In this document: positions 33,128-43,790 of the stretch, in pieces
How the letters are laid out: each line of letters opens with the position of its first letter
Position numbering within the stretch: position 1 is the first letter of the stretch
Source of the DNA: Symsagittifera roscoffensis
Taxonomy: Eukaryota; Xenacoelomorpha; Acoela; Convolutidae
Reading direction: 5' to 3'
Assembly: GCF_963678635.1 (NCBI RefSeq)
Contig: NC_087070.1
Location: 9,212,539 to 9,276,538 of the forward strand
Length of the DNA stretch: 64,000 nucleotides
Notes under the pieces: model-generated
Told to the model about the DNA's origin: nothing
Seen by the model: only the letters and a program-made list of their open reading frames with translations
Databases searched by the model: none
Position numbers and translations under genes: made by a program

Positions 33128-34407
33128 TTATTGATGATGAAAATATTCCAAAAATCCTGCGAATAAAATGCGTGCTACGCTGGCTTGTCGTTTTACTTGT
33201 GTATGTATTGCGCCTGTGTTATAGATTCCTTTGAGTATTGAGAAAAGAAATCCAATAAAATTAAACATTGCGTATAAGATAGTTAATCTTTCTAAGATGT
33301 AATATGGCCATTCTAGAAAGACTAAAACTTCGTTTTTGAGATTTACAAAACTAAAAATATTGATTGGTGATATATCTTGTAGTCGATATTTTTCACCATT
33401 TAGGTAAATGTAATCTTTAATGTCTTGAAAATATCCGCTGTAATCTTGTGCGTAAGAATCTGAAAATCCTGCTGTTTCTGCAAGTTTTCGTAAATTTTGG
33501 TCTATTGGTTGTCGTTGTATCGTGTCCATTTTTGTAAGTAGTTCTTGAAATTGTTGTGTACGTATGTGATGTTGTATATCTGATTTTGGATATATACCGA
33601 TCGATTGTAAATCAATTTTTGGATTGCGAGCTATAGCTCGAATGCTTTCAGGTGAAAACTTCTTTAATGGTGGCATTAATGTTGGGTATGGTGTTAATAG
33701 ATAGTATTTATCTTCGTCGGGATTTAATTGTACAACGTTGTGGCTGTTTTTTGATCCAAAGGGTACTGCTGTGTCCCAAAAAAAAATATACTTTATTTTT
33801 GTAGAATATGGGGATTCTTTTGTAACATCTTTTATCTTCAAAAACGTATAAAAGTGATACTTTTTTGGTACAAGTGTAATAACATAAAAAATTTCCTTCA
33901 TAATCAATAAAAATTGATCTATTTCCGGATATCAAATACCCTGTATATAGTATTTTGAGAACTGCTAGTGCTAGTGACTGTAGAATTTGTGTTCTTTCAA
34001 GTTCACATAATTGATGTAGTGTTTCTAATTCTGAGAGTGACATTTCTTGAAAAATTCTGCTTATTGTGTAATCTAGTTTCACGTCCAAATTTATATCATA
34101 GTGGATTGCGCCAAAATATGTGCGGTTCATATGCGATAGTTCTTGTAACCGTGTACTATCGGCGTCTTGTAGTTTTAATTTTCCACATAATCGTCCTAAG
34201 TTTTTCTGAAATTTTACTACAATTTGAGGGATCATTTATACCTATATGTGGTATCCAGTGTTTATCATGTAGATCGTATGTCAATCTTCCGTGTGTTCCA
34301 TGAAAGGGGAATTTTCTGTCTAGTCTAATGTGACCTTGATGTTTTTCAAGTTCAGCTTGATGTGCTAAGTCTGGGAAAACTTGAAAATTTTTAAGTTTTC
34401 TATTCAT
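33128..34407 (-). pseudogene. Envelope-like glycoprotein, jingchuvirus-type, frame-broken
   Basis: Three overlapping frames (34,407-34,156; 34,235-33,708; 33,907-33,128) together read as one membrane glycoprotein interrupted by frameshifts. Visible features: potential N-glycosylation sites in NDPSNCSK, HMNRTYF and GNRSIF; a central Glu/Leu/Thr-rich helix (SELETLHQLCELERTQ); a GNRS-containing strand; a Cys pair (CYYTCTKK) and KRCYKRIPIFY; then a TPYPTLMPPLKKFSP segment. Near the C-terminus is one hydrophobic anchor of about 22 residues (LTILYAMFNFIGFLF), followed by a basic tail. The order and flavour of these blocks recall the glycoprotein of jingchuviruses (chuvirus group) and their captured copies in arthropod retrotransposons. 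That assignment is from memory of the family and is unverified. The gene as present is not intact. Confidence 0.5.
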
Positions 34408-34521
34408 TCCTTCGTTTTGTGTTAACTTTAATCGTCTAATTTCATTCTTACAGTCTTGAGGGCTAAGATGTAGTAATCTTTCTATGTTACTCTGATAGAA
34501 AGATTCGTGGTCTAGTCGGTT

Positions 34522-34731
34522 TTATTCCCTTTTGAGACATGCGAGCAATGTACTTTCTTTTCGGAAAATGTTGCTATGAACTTGAATCCTGTTAATGTTG
34601 TTGATCGGGCTTTTGAGTATAGTGTGGCTACTATATTTGTTGTTTCTATGGCTTGTGGTTCGGACTCGCATTGTGTGACTTGATTTGTAGCGTATTTTTG
34701 TAGCCTTTTTGTTCGTTTTCTTCACAATCAT
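34522..34731 (-). CDS. Short basic frame upstream of the envelope gene
   Basis: A 69-codon frame rich in Lys, Arg, Asn, Ser and Thr, starting MIVKKTNKKATKIRYKSS. It is placed just before the envelope-like gene on the same strand and may be the 5' part of that gene or an independent small protein. No signal peptide is obvious. Confidence 0.25.
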   Translation of the reverse strand: MIVKKTNKKATKIRYKSSHTMRVRTTSHRNNKYSSHTILKSPINNINRIQVHSNIFRKESTLLACLKRE

Positions 34732-35157
34732 AGTGTGTTACTAACAAATCCTGAGGTCCTATGCGAGGAGATGGATTTGTATGTTGTTCAGAAAAAATTT
34801 AAAAAAGTAGGTGTTGAAATGTGAATACTTTTAAAATATATATTTGTATGATAATCCTGAGTATGGGTTATAAAAGGTAATAAATCCAATTGTGTTTTTG
34901 GTATATCTATCGTATTTATATATTACTTCAGTTGTTATAAATGGGGGAGGTAGTGATTGAGCTGTTATATTTGGTGGACTTAGGGGAAATGGATGTTGAA
35001 CAATATTGTTAAGTCTGACTGGGATTTCACATTATAATTGGAGACTATTTTGTTGGAGTATTTGAATATTGTGTTCTCGAATATCTTTGTGGATATCTTG
35101 TCTATACTGTAGTCTATTTAGTGCCCAATTGTGGAGTCGGCTACTTTCTTGATGTTG

Positions 35158-35742
35158 TCAAAATAGTGGGGGAGGTGCTAAGAAAGTATTCCAATCTAAA
35201 AGTAGGGGGGTATTTGTGGATGATTGTTCTTGGTATCTGGCTTCAAGATTTGTGGAAAAATTAAGGGGGAAAGGTGTTGGTGAAATTTGACTTAAGGATG
35301 GTGTTGATGGAAGTGAAAGAGTTTCTGGTAGGGATGATAAAGAAAGATGATGTAGGGATGATGTATCAAAAGAGATATCTATTGGTTCATTCACTAAATT
35401 TGGTTCACCTTGAGTATATGAATGTGTTGACCAATATAGTGGTCGTTTGGTGGTATCTGGGGGGTTGAAAGGATTTTCTCGAATTTGTTCTGATATTGGA
35501 GTTGAACCTAAATAATCTGATGGAAAACTAGAGATGCTTCGTTGTGAAAGAAGGGTGGGAGTTTCTGGTAATGTACTGCTTGAAAGTTCTGAGGTAGTTG
35601 GTGTTGGTGATTGGGGTATATTAAAATGAACTCTGGGGGTTTGAAAATTTCTATTTCTTCGTGGATGTATGATTTGTCTATTTATTTCAAGTGTTTTTTG
35701 ATTTTGGCTTATGTGTCTTACTCGATTAAGATGTTGTTGCAA
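35158..35742 (-). CDS. 194-aa Ser/Thr/Pro-rich retroelement ORF
   Basis: An intact frame between integrase and envelope. The start is basic and Asn/Arg-rich (NRQIIHPRRNRNFQTPR). The remainder is Ser/Leu/Thr/Pro-rich and probably disordered, ending LLLDWNTFLAPPPLF. Composition resembles the N-terminal part of the 375-aa ORF downstream, but no clear sequence match was seen by eye. Function unknown. Confidence 0.45.
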   Translation of the reverse strand: MQQHLNRVRHISQNQKTLEINRQIIHPRRNRNFQTPRVHFNIPQSPTPTTSELSSSTLPETPTLLSQRSISSFPSDYLGSTPISEQIRENPFNPPDTTKRPLYWSTHSYTQGEPNLVNEPIDISFDTSSLHHLSLSSLPETLSLPSTPSLSQISPTPFPLNFSTNLEARYQEQSSTNTPLLLDWNTFLAPPPLF

Positions 35743-35976
35743 GATGGGGTATAAGTTATATGTTGGTTCACTTAAAGATGCGATTAACTGGTTCTAGTGG
35801 TTCAGGTAATTGTGCGTGTCGTTCTTCAAAAGTGTATGGGTTGTCTTGAAAAGAAATACGTGTTGATGGTTGGGGATTGTTTGTAGTAGTAGGTGTTATT
35901 GGACTTTCTTGGGATGTAGTTGGTGGGGGTTGGTTTGGTGGTGGTTGATTAGCAGTTTTAGAAAGGTATCTGAATT

Positions 35977-36171
35977 TTAATTTTCATTGGAAAATTTGTG
36001 TTTATTATAATATTCTTCGATAAAAAGTATCAAGAGAATAGTTGCTAGGGCAAAGGTGACGATTGCCTTTTTTATACATTTGCACATTGTCATGATGAGG
36101 GAGATTAAAAATGTGAGGAAAATTATGAATAAAAGAAAAATATCTGTTCGACTGAAAATAGTTTGTATCAT
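35977..36171 (-). CDS. 64-aa protein with two hydrophobic segments
   Basis: The frame starts MIQTIFSRTDIF, then a hydrophobic stretch (LLFIIFLTFLISLIMT), a short MCKCIKK basic/cysteine turn, a second hydrophobic stretch (AIVTFALATILLILFI) and a polar tail EEYYNKHKFSNEN. This is the layout of a small double-spanning membrane protein, viroporin-like in form only. It lies on the element's coding strand between integrase and envelope. Confidence 0.4.
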   Translation of the reverse strand: MIQTIFSRTDIFLLFIIFLTFLISLIMTMCKCIKKAIVTFALATILLILFIEEYYNKHKFSNEN

Positions 36172-36269
36172 TTAAATACATTATACGTATTCGTACCTGT
36201 AGATGTGGTTGGGAGAGTTGGAGATATATTTCAAATAGGGAATAGAAAATTAAAATTGATTGCAAAAAA

Positions 36270-37600
36270 TTATAGAAATGATTATAAGGGATTCAAAAGT
36301 TTCAACAAAAAAGTATATCAAAAATTTAAATAGATTGAAAAATTTTGTGGAGAGAATTAGAAATTTTTGTTTTATGTGATCAACTGTTATGGAAAGAAGC
36401 ATTTGAGAAATGATTCGTTCGTCGAATATTTTTTAAAGATTTGAGGCGAAAGTCAAGTGTGGTTGGATTATTTATTGATTTTTTGACAAGTGGTTTGAGT
36501 TTTGTCAAAATTTGTCGAGGTGTATTTTTTCGGTGTTCGCGAGGTCTTTATAGTATTGTTTTCATATGTTGGATAAATGGGGGTATCTTTGGATTATTTG
36601 TACTTCAGGCCAAATGATTATGGGTCTTTTTTACTTTAAATTAAATTGCCATTTTTGGTTGGGAGACTTTTGAGGTCTGAATTGGGAAAAGATTGTTGAT
36701 TTTTGCATAATCTGATAGGGGAGGGTTGTAATATTGGAATAGTGTTTATTTTAATTGTCAAGTTTTAGCAAGTTGCTTATTTTGGACCTGGAGGTTGTAA
36801 AGTTAGAGTTATAGATATGACTGGAGATTAATTTTGATAGGCTAAATAAGTTTGTGTTAGAGATATAAAGGTGACAATTTGAACAATTTCTATTGGCTGA
36901 ATTTGAACTAGAACTGATCGAGGTTATTTTCAGAATGTTTTTATAGAAATGTAAAGGTTTAAAGTGATTAAAAAGAATGTTTACGATAATTTTAAATTAA
37001 GCTTCTTTCTGAAATTGAACTTTCTTGAATTTTTTAGACTGTGGGATGAATGTCTTGTAGTTTTTCCGTGGTTGACTTGTAAGACGTGATGATTCTCTAT
37101 GTTCGGATTTTTGTTGTTGATCCTGTGGTAAGATTTTTGCTGTTAATTTTCTTTTTTTTCTTTCTTTTTGAGGTATTTTTCGTTCTGGTGTGTTTGATCT
37201 TTGAGGGTCTACTTTTTGCTGTTGAATTGTTTTTGTATTTCTTGTGGTTTAAACTTTTAGATTTTGTTCCATTTGTGGGTTATTTTGAACGATGTGTAAA
37301 CCTGTGAAAGAATAGATTTGAGTTAATTCGCGGAGTGCGTATTCTTTTGGGTAATAAGGTAATGAGTTGTTACGGTGTTGAATTATATCTTTTTTATTCG
37401 GGTCAGTAAGTTTGTATGTTACTTCAGTTGGTCTATCAATTATTTGGTAGGGTCTCTTTCGAAGTGGCTGTAATTTTTGGAGATTCCTTTTTGTGTATTA
37501 AAATTAGGTATTAAAACAAAGGTTTCAATTTTTAAATCTGTTGCTGGCACGAAGCGTGAATTAATTTGGTTTTTTATATTTTGCCTTTGTAACAATTTCT
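36270..37600. other. Noncoding gap inside the retroelement
   Basis: About 1.3 kb between integrase and the small membrane ORF without a convincing minus-strand frame. The hydrophobic + strand frames here are reverse reads of A-rich sequence. It could hold a splice acceptor for downstream genes; none was pinned down. Confidence 0.35.
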
Positions 37601-37609
37601 TTGTTCCTT

Positions 37610-38269
37610 TTAGTAGATTTCATTGTGTTTTTTATCTCTTTTTAAAATCCATTCGGTGTGTGTACCGGAAGCTAACTTCAAAAATTGTGGATGATGAAAG
37701 TGATCTTCATCATGTGTGTGTAAGGGTAGGTTATAACAAATTGAATCTTTGTTTCGTTGACAATAACCTTGTGCATTTTTATGAGCTTTTGCTGTAAACA
37801 TGATTTGACTATACAGGTGGCATAATGTGATGAATTCTGTTCCATTATCTGTGACTAGTATGTCTGGTAGTCCGAATTTAGCTATCCAATGTTCGTAAAG
37901 TGTTGTATATCTGTAATAAGCATTACAATGTGGTACTGGGTTGAGTGCTACGTAGTGTGTAAATGCAGCAACAATTATCATAATATAAGAATTTCCTTCG
38001 GAGGATGGTGAAATTGATCTTTTTGTGTCGAATGAAATTATATGATTGAAATATAGACTCTGTCCTTTAAAATCTTGTTTTTGTGCTATTTGTTTTTGAT
38101 TTGGATAAGGTTTGTTCAATTGACATATTATACAATCATTGCATAAAGCTTTTATCCAAATTGGGGCATTTGGAAAATAAAAATTTTGTGTGAAGTTCGA
38201 GTATGTCTTTTCTGATCCTGAGTGTCCTTTTGTATGTTGTGTATGGGATATGTTAAATGCTATCAGCAT
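37610..38269 (-). pseudogene. Integrase of the gypsy-type element
   Basis: Starts with an HHCC zinc-binding region (HTKGHSGSEKTY, then CNDCIICQLNK). Catalytic core blocks follow: SFDTKR (first Asp), AAFTHYVALNPVPHCNA, and LVTDNGTEFITL (second Asp). The segment that should bear the third catalytic acid follows HKNAQG and appears to lie beyond a frame break, since the open frame continues in unrelated sequence to its stop. The enzyme would insert element cDNA into the genome. As it stands it is probably inactive. Confidence 0.75.
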
Positions 38270-38669
38270 CTAACATATCCATCTGAGGGGGAGACAGGGT
38301 ACTTTAAAATCGGGTGTTTTATATTCTAAAAGGTCTGTAATTTCATTAATAGTTGTATTATTATATTTTCTAAAGTATCGGAGGAGTGTTTTATTTCCTA
38401 CGATTGTTGTATCAGCTTTTGTTGCTTTTGTTTATTATTTGTGCCATAATTTGAGTTGTCGAATTACGGGATCAAAGTTTTGATATTTTTGTAATAACTG
38501 TAGTGTAATTTTTTCTGTTGGTGGTAGAAAAATTTTTCAACTTCAAATTTTGATAAAGGAATTGTGTCGAGTGCGTCTTGAAAATCAAAAACTTGATTTA
38601 TTGTGTATTTTAAATCATTTATTGGTGGTCCTGATAAATTTATTTGGTCAGGTAAATTTTATTTTTCTA

Positions 38670-39611
38670 TCAATGGAAAGGTGTCTTTTTTGTGTGATGT
38701 TGTTTGATTGTTTTTTGTTGAACGTTATTTTTTATCCAATGTGAATATGGAATTGGTTTAAATGTGGAATTTCCTAATAGATCTACTTCATAGTGGTTAT
38801 TTTGACAATCTAAATAGAGCGGGAAATGTTGTAAATTATTTGTTTGTGACTGATCTATATCAGTTTTTACTGGATATTTGCATTCTAATCTTGGTGATGT
38901 TTCTTTTTTTGCAAGGTAGAATTTTATATTTTGTGGTATTTCAACTGTAGTTCTTCGTGTAAAAAGTTCAGTTGGTGTATTTCTACTTAATGTATCTGGT
39001 AATGCAAGATTTTTTCCTGCCGTACAAACTATATGTAAAATTGGGAATTTCATTAAAAATAATTGAAATCTGTAAACTCTATGGTTTGGGTTTGATTTCT
39101 GCGTGAAAAGAAATATTATAGGTTTGTGATCTGTAAATAGAACTGTTGGATGTTTTGATCCAAGTATTAGAAATTCATATTCGGTAAGTGTGTATATTAT
39201 AGCTGTGCATTTTCTCATGATAGTGGAGAGTCGTAGTTCAGCTTGTGTAAATAAGCGAGAATTTGCTGATATAAGATTCATTTTATTTGTTCCACTGTGT
39301 GATTGTAGCAATGCTACGCCGATGCCAAAATTTGAAGCATCGCACATTGCGTAAAATGGTTGATTTGGATCTGGGATTGTATTTGATATTTGCTCTGTTA
39401 ACAATTTTTTAATTTCTTCGAATCTTGTTTGATGTTCGGTAGTCCATTCGAAGTTATTTTGCTGTCTAAGGATGTTATAGAAAGGTCTTAAGTATAACTG
39501 CATTTTGTTTACATATTTATATAGGAAATTTAACATTCCAAGAAACTCTTGGATTTTCTTTTTATTTTTGAGTGGTTGAAGTTTTTGAATCGCGTGTATT
39601 CGTGATTTCAA
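38670..39611 (-). CDS. RNase H and connection region of pol
   Basis: A 313-codon frame. It opens with the reverse-transcriptase thumb/connection (IQEFLGMLNFLYKYV, then LRPFYNIL), followed by RNase H blocks: YAMCDASNFGIGVALLQ (first catalytic Asp), LRLSTIMRKCTAIIYTL (Glu expected here; the residue looks altered) and VLFTDHKPIIFL (second Asp region). The end runs into the pre-integrase linker. Ty3/gypsy-type RNase H characteristically carries the TDHKP motif. It is separated from the RT frame upstream by a short gap containing a frame change. Confidence 0.75.
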   Translation of the reverse strand: MKSRIHAIQKLQPLKNKKKIQEFLGMLNFLYKYVNKMQLYLRPFYNILRQQNNFEWTTEHQTRFEEIKKLLTEQISNTIPDPNQPFYAMCDASNFGIGVALLQSHSGTNKMNLISANSRLFTQAELRLSTIMRKCTAIIYTLTEYEFLILGSKHPTVLFTDHKPIIFLFTQKSNPNHRVYRFQLFLMKFPILHIVCTAGKNLALPDTLSRNTPTELFTRRTTVEIPQNIKFYLAKKETSPRLECKYPVKTDIDQSQTNNLQHFPLYLDCQNNHYEVDLLGNSTFKPIPYSHWIKNNVQQKTIKQHHTKKTPFH

Positions 39612-39723
39612 TGGAGTTATAATGTTTCTTTCTATAATGTGGCCAAGGAATTTTACGCGTGTTAGGAAAAAAATGTGATTTGTCTGGGGCTGCTTTCATG
39701 TTTTCTTTTTTGAGTATTTGATA

Positions 39724-40422
39724 TTATTGTTCTAAAATTATAAGCGTTTCGTCTTTCGTTTGTGACTGCAAGAAATCATCGTCTAGGTATGTGATTGCAT
39801 GTTTTTTGAGTATAAGTTGTCTAAATTTTTTACTCATAAAAGCTGAAAAAGCTGCTGGTCCTATGGAAATTCCATAGAATAATCTATTGAATTCGTTTTG
39901 TTGATTTCCAATAACCAATTGTGTTAATCGTCGTGATTGTTTCTCCATGTTCATTTGATTGTATGCACTATTCTTATCTGCGGTTGTGAAATATTTACCC
40001 TTTATTTTTGTTAGAATTACTTGAATAGGTTCAATGGGCCAATTACATTTAGATTCGTCAATTAGTGAATTGAGGTAAATAGCATCTAGAACGATTTTTA
40101 GTGATTCTCCTTTAGCTAAGAGGAGAACTGGGTTGAAAAAGGTAATACCTTTTGGTTGTTCTTCTTTGTTTACTGGTGATATAATTTCATATTGTTCTAA
40201 AATAACAAGTAGTCTATTTACTTTATCTTGTAAATGTATCGGTACTTTACTTGCTCTTTGCTTTTTGAAAACTGCGTCAGGTTTTAAAGGTAATTGTAGT
40301 GGTGAACTAATTTTTCCAACATCGAATTTTGATGTTGCATAAACTGTTGGAAATTTTAATAATAGTTCGGCTAATTTGTCGAATTCTTTCTGTGTTATTT
40401 GAGAATGTTGAAACTTAATCAT
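39724..40422 (-). CDS. Reverse transcriptase of the gypsy-type element
   Basis: A 232-codon frame covering fingers and palm: LQDKVNRLLVILEQYEIISP, GITFFNPVLLLAKG, FTTADKNSAYNQM (first catalytic Asp block, usually followed by a hydrophobic dipeptide, here Lys-Asn), FNRLFYGISIGPAAFSAFM and the active site AITYLDDDFL (YLDD). The protein copies element RNA into cDNA in virus-like particles. The altered residues after the first Asp suggest relaxed selection. The frame is otherwise intact and continues into RNase H after a frame change near 39.7 kb. Confidence 0.8.
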   Translation of the reverse strand: MIKFQHSQITQKEFDKLAELLLKFPTVYATSKFDVGKISSPLQLPLKPDAVFKKQRASKVPIHLQDKVNRLLVILEQYEIISPVNKEEQPKGITFFNPVLLLAKGESLKIVLDAIYLNSLIDESKCNWPIEPIQVILTKIKGKYFTTADKNSAYNQMNMEKQSRRLTQLVIGNQQNEFNRLFYGISIGPAAFSAFMSKKFRQLILKKHAITYLDDDFLQSQTKDETLIILEQ

Positions 40423-41166
40423 TGATAGAAACTTTTGTTGTTCTTCCGTATAATGTGATATTTTAAACGTTGGTTTGAAAAATGGTGTTTTTGTGAAGTA
40501 GTCAGTGTTTCTTTTTTTGTTGCTTATTAAGTTGTTTATTGATAAATTTCATCAAGATTTTTGGATTGACATATTTCTAGTAATTATAGTATATTATTGA
40601 CTCGATATGCCACTTCATTTGTGGGTGAAGTTGTAGCGTTTGTTTCACAGTATCCTAAGAGTCTTAAGGGTAGTGTTATCTGGTATGGTGAATTGTTATA
40701 TACGTGTAATGAAATAACATCTGAGTTTGAATGTTTGATAACATTGATGAAATTGTGATTCAAAAAAATTTATGGATGGGTTTAAATTCAAGGTCTGACA
40801 TAAAGAGATGTTGTTTGTTTTGGTCTTTATCGTACTGGTGGACTTGTTTGATTGAAAAGTTATATACATTTCCTGCTAGTGGTTTCAGGTATTTTCGTTC
40901 CTGATTGTATATAGGATAAAGTTTGGAGAAAAATGGTTGTTGTTTGTTTAATCTTTGAAAGAATGTTAAGGATGTGTTTTTTGTTCTTGTTTATTTAACT
41001 TTGGTATTCAAAATTTCTATTGTGGGAATATACTTAGTTATAAATGGTATACCAGTGATATTGTGTTTTATGTCTGTAATGTGAATAGTTTATTTAAATG
41101 GTTTATTTATTTAGTATTTTGTTTTGTTCCATTGTTCTAGTGGGAACAAGGAAAAGTTGGATTTTT

Positions 41167-41345
41167 CAATAATTTACTAATGTTGAGCCTTGTGCTGTTG
41201 CTAAATTACTGGCTGTCTTTATAGGTGTTAGCATTGGATATAAAGTTTTGATTTCATTCCAAGTAGGGATGTTAATAATATTTGATTCTGCTCCTGAGTC
41301 AATTAACAAATCTATTTCAAGATCGGATGTTGAACTTCTTTACTT
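41167..41345 (-). pseudogene. Aspartic protease of the gypsy-type element
   Basis: The minus-strand reading gives DLEIDLLIDSGAESNIINIP, with the retroviral protease active site Asp-Ser-Gly. About 30 residues later comes LATAQGSTLVNY, after which the frame stops at 41,167. The frame differs from that of the neighbouring polar ORF (41,617-41,312), which ends just upstream in the coding sense, so a frameshift or programmed shift separates them. The rest of the protease is hidden by further breaks. Confidence 0.6.
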
Positions 41346-41844
41346 TTTGGACTTTCTAAGAGAAATGGGATTGTCCAAATTGTTTTTTCTCTTGATTGTT
41401 CTTTTTGTATATTTTCGTAAATGTGATTTGTACTTGAGCGTTGTTTTTCATTATTTACTACTGTGTTTATTTCATTTATATTTTGTTCAACTGGTACATC
41501 GTTTCTTATGGGTCTAGTATAGTAGTCTTGAAGAAGTTCCGATTGATTTTCGTAAATGTGTGAACTAAAGGGTTGTTCGTATACAATGGGCTCGTAGTCG
41601 TTTTTGTCTGTGATCATATTAACTGAGATAGTGTTATTAGTATCACTTTCGCTGTCTGCTGATTCACAATTAATGTGGTTTAATTGTAGTTCGGTAATTT
41701 CTGTGTTGTCAATACCAGGGGGAACTGAAGTTGTTTCTCCAGTTGCTTGTACCTGAATAATTTGTCGCTGCGCTGATGTTTCGGTGTGTTACTTCTATAT
41801 TTGTGTTGGGAATCGTGGTAACGATTGTTGTTTCTTTAAGGGGT

Positions 41845-43790
41845 TTAAGAATAATTTCTTCGATTGTTATAATTGGTATTCTTACTTTGTGAGTTGTTTC
41901 GTGACCTATTATAATAATTGTTATTGTTTCCTTGATAAATAGATCTGTTGTACGAATTATTCCTTGATCTATTGTTTTGGTAACGTTGATTTCTATTGTT
42001 TGAATAACTTCGATTTCTATTATCTGAGTAGTTTCTATTTCTTTTGTTTGATGAATTACGTGATGTATCGTTTGAAGAGTGTCTATTCCTAGGTTTTGAA
42101 TGGGAACTGGTATCAAAAATTTCTGTTCTGTTTGAATTTGATCTTGAATAGTTGTTTCTATACTGGTTATTTTGGCTATTTGATCGACTAAATCTATTTT
42201 GTGAGAAATTTCGTGAATTTCGTTGTTCTGGTGATCTACCTCTATAACGAGAGTTATAGGGTGACTGGTTTCTTGAGTAGTTTGAATTATTTGGGAGTGG
42301 TTTACCAGAGCTGTTATTACTATGTATATTTTTGTTTGGTAAATTTTGATCCTTTTTCATGTATTGATAGAATGATTTATTTGATTCTTTGTACTTTTGC
42401 GGTTTATTTTGGTTATCTTGTTGTTTTTGTCTACATTCGGCAATGCTGTGTCCGTATCTTCGGCAATAATTACACCATTTCTTGAAATTGGGATTTTTCT
42501 CAAAAATGTTTAAAATTTCAGTAACTTTTTCAGTTAGGTCTACATCTGAATCATGTATGTTGTTTATATGTGTAGTATTTCTTTCGATTCTATTGACGTA
42601 TTGTAGTTTAAGATTTTCTGTTTCTTCGAGTTTCATTGTAATTTCTGCTTGTTCTAGTTTATCAACTAGTTTTCTGAAAACTAAATCTGGTTCTCGAATT
42701 GAGGAGGGATGTGATGCTCTCTTTTTAATAGCTATTTTTCTTAATTGGGGTGTTAGAGTCATCATTAAAATTTCTGTCATTTTCGTGTTTTCATAATCAT
42801 GAGTGTTCAGTGAGTATGCTTTTCGAACAAGTGTTTCGATTCTAACTGCCAGTTGTTGAATTGTTTCATTTGGTAGTCTGCGAATTTCATTACACAAAAC
42901 TCTTTGGTGTTGTTTATTTCTTTCAGAATCAAACATTTTTGAAAATTCTTGTGTAAATCTTTTCCAATCTGTTTTTATGTCTATTGGTAAAACTGAAAAC
43001 CATTTCTGAGCTGCGCCATCAAGTGTTGTTTGGATTAACGCTGTGCGTCTATGTATCCAATTTGATGGAGTGGTGTATTAATTGGTTCAGGTCCGATATT
43101 TAAAATTAAATTTTCTGTGACTGCGTTTAAATAGTCTTCTACAGAATATTCAGGGTCTGTGCCTGTGAAAACCATTAGTGGTTTATTTGATGTTTTTGAT
43201 GATCCACCCATGAGGTATGGATTCATAGTCATCTATAGTGATTCAGCGGCATTTTTCAATTTGTCAGTTGATTTTTGTCAGTTGATTTTTTGTCAGTTGA
43301 TTTTTTGTTATTTCATGTTGTTGCAAATAATATGGTAGTGGTATTTCATTTTGCATTTGCGTTGGTTGATAATAGTCTGTATTAACTGGGTTTTGTGAGT
43401 AAAAATTATGATTTTGAGATGCGTGATTTGGTCTGGGTTGTCGCATATGTTGTTCTCGTGTATATGATTCAAAAATAGCTGGTTGATTTACGTGATAAGA
43501 GCGGAGTCGTTAGTTTTGAAATTTTTTGTTGATAATTTTGGTCATGAAAATTGTCATCATCTGATGAAAGATAATTAGGTGTTTAGTAAGGTGTTTTTTG
43601 TGTATTTTGGTATGGTTGTTTACTATTTTTATTCTGTTGAAAAAATGGATAGTTTTCACTTGGGTCTGTTGGATTTCGTGGGTTATCATTAAAATTTACG
43701 AAATTTGATGTTTGTTGTTGGAAATTTTGTCGTTGTGAAAATGAACGATTATGCGGGTTTGTACGAGGAGGTTTAGATGTTTGTGGTCTA
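41845..43790 (-). pseudogene. gag of the gypsy-type element, 5'-truncated and frame-broken
   Basis: Minus-strand gag. From the cut at 43,792: an Asn/Gln-rich N-terminal region without a start codon, then 43,232-43,035 with FTGTDPEYSVEDYLNAVTEN. After a frame change near 43,050 comes the capsid hallmark TTLDGAAQKWFSVLP, followed by WKRFTQEFSKMF. The 363-codon frame 42,936-41,845 continues with LVRKAYSLN and a single CCHC zinc knuckle CNYCRRYGHSIAEC. It ends in an unusual tail of about 170 residues made mainly of Asn, Arg, Ser and Tyr. The role is particle assembly and RNA packaging. Confidence 0.75.

Noticed and set aside
37086-37307. Hydrophobic + strand protein
   Set aside because: It lies in the noncoding gap of a minus-strand element; the Phe/Leu/Val richness comes from T/G-rich sequence.
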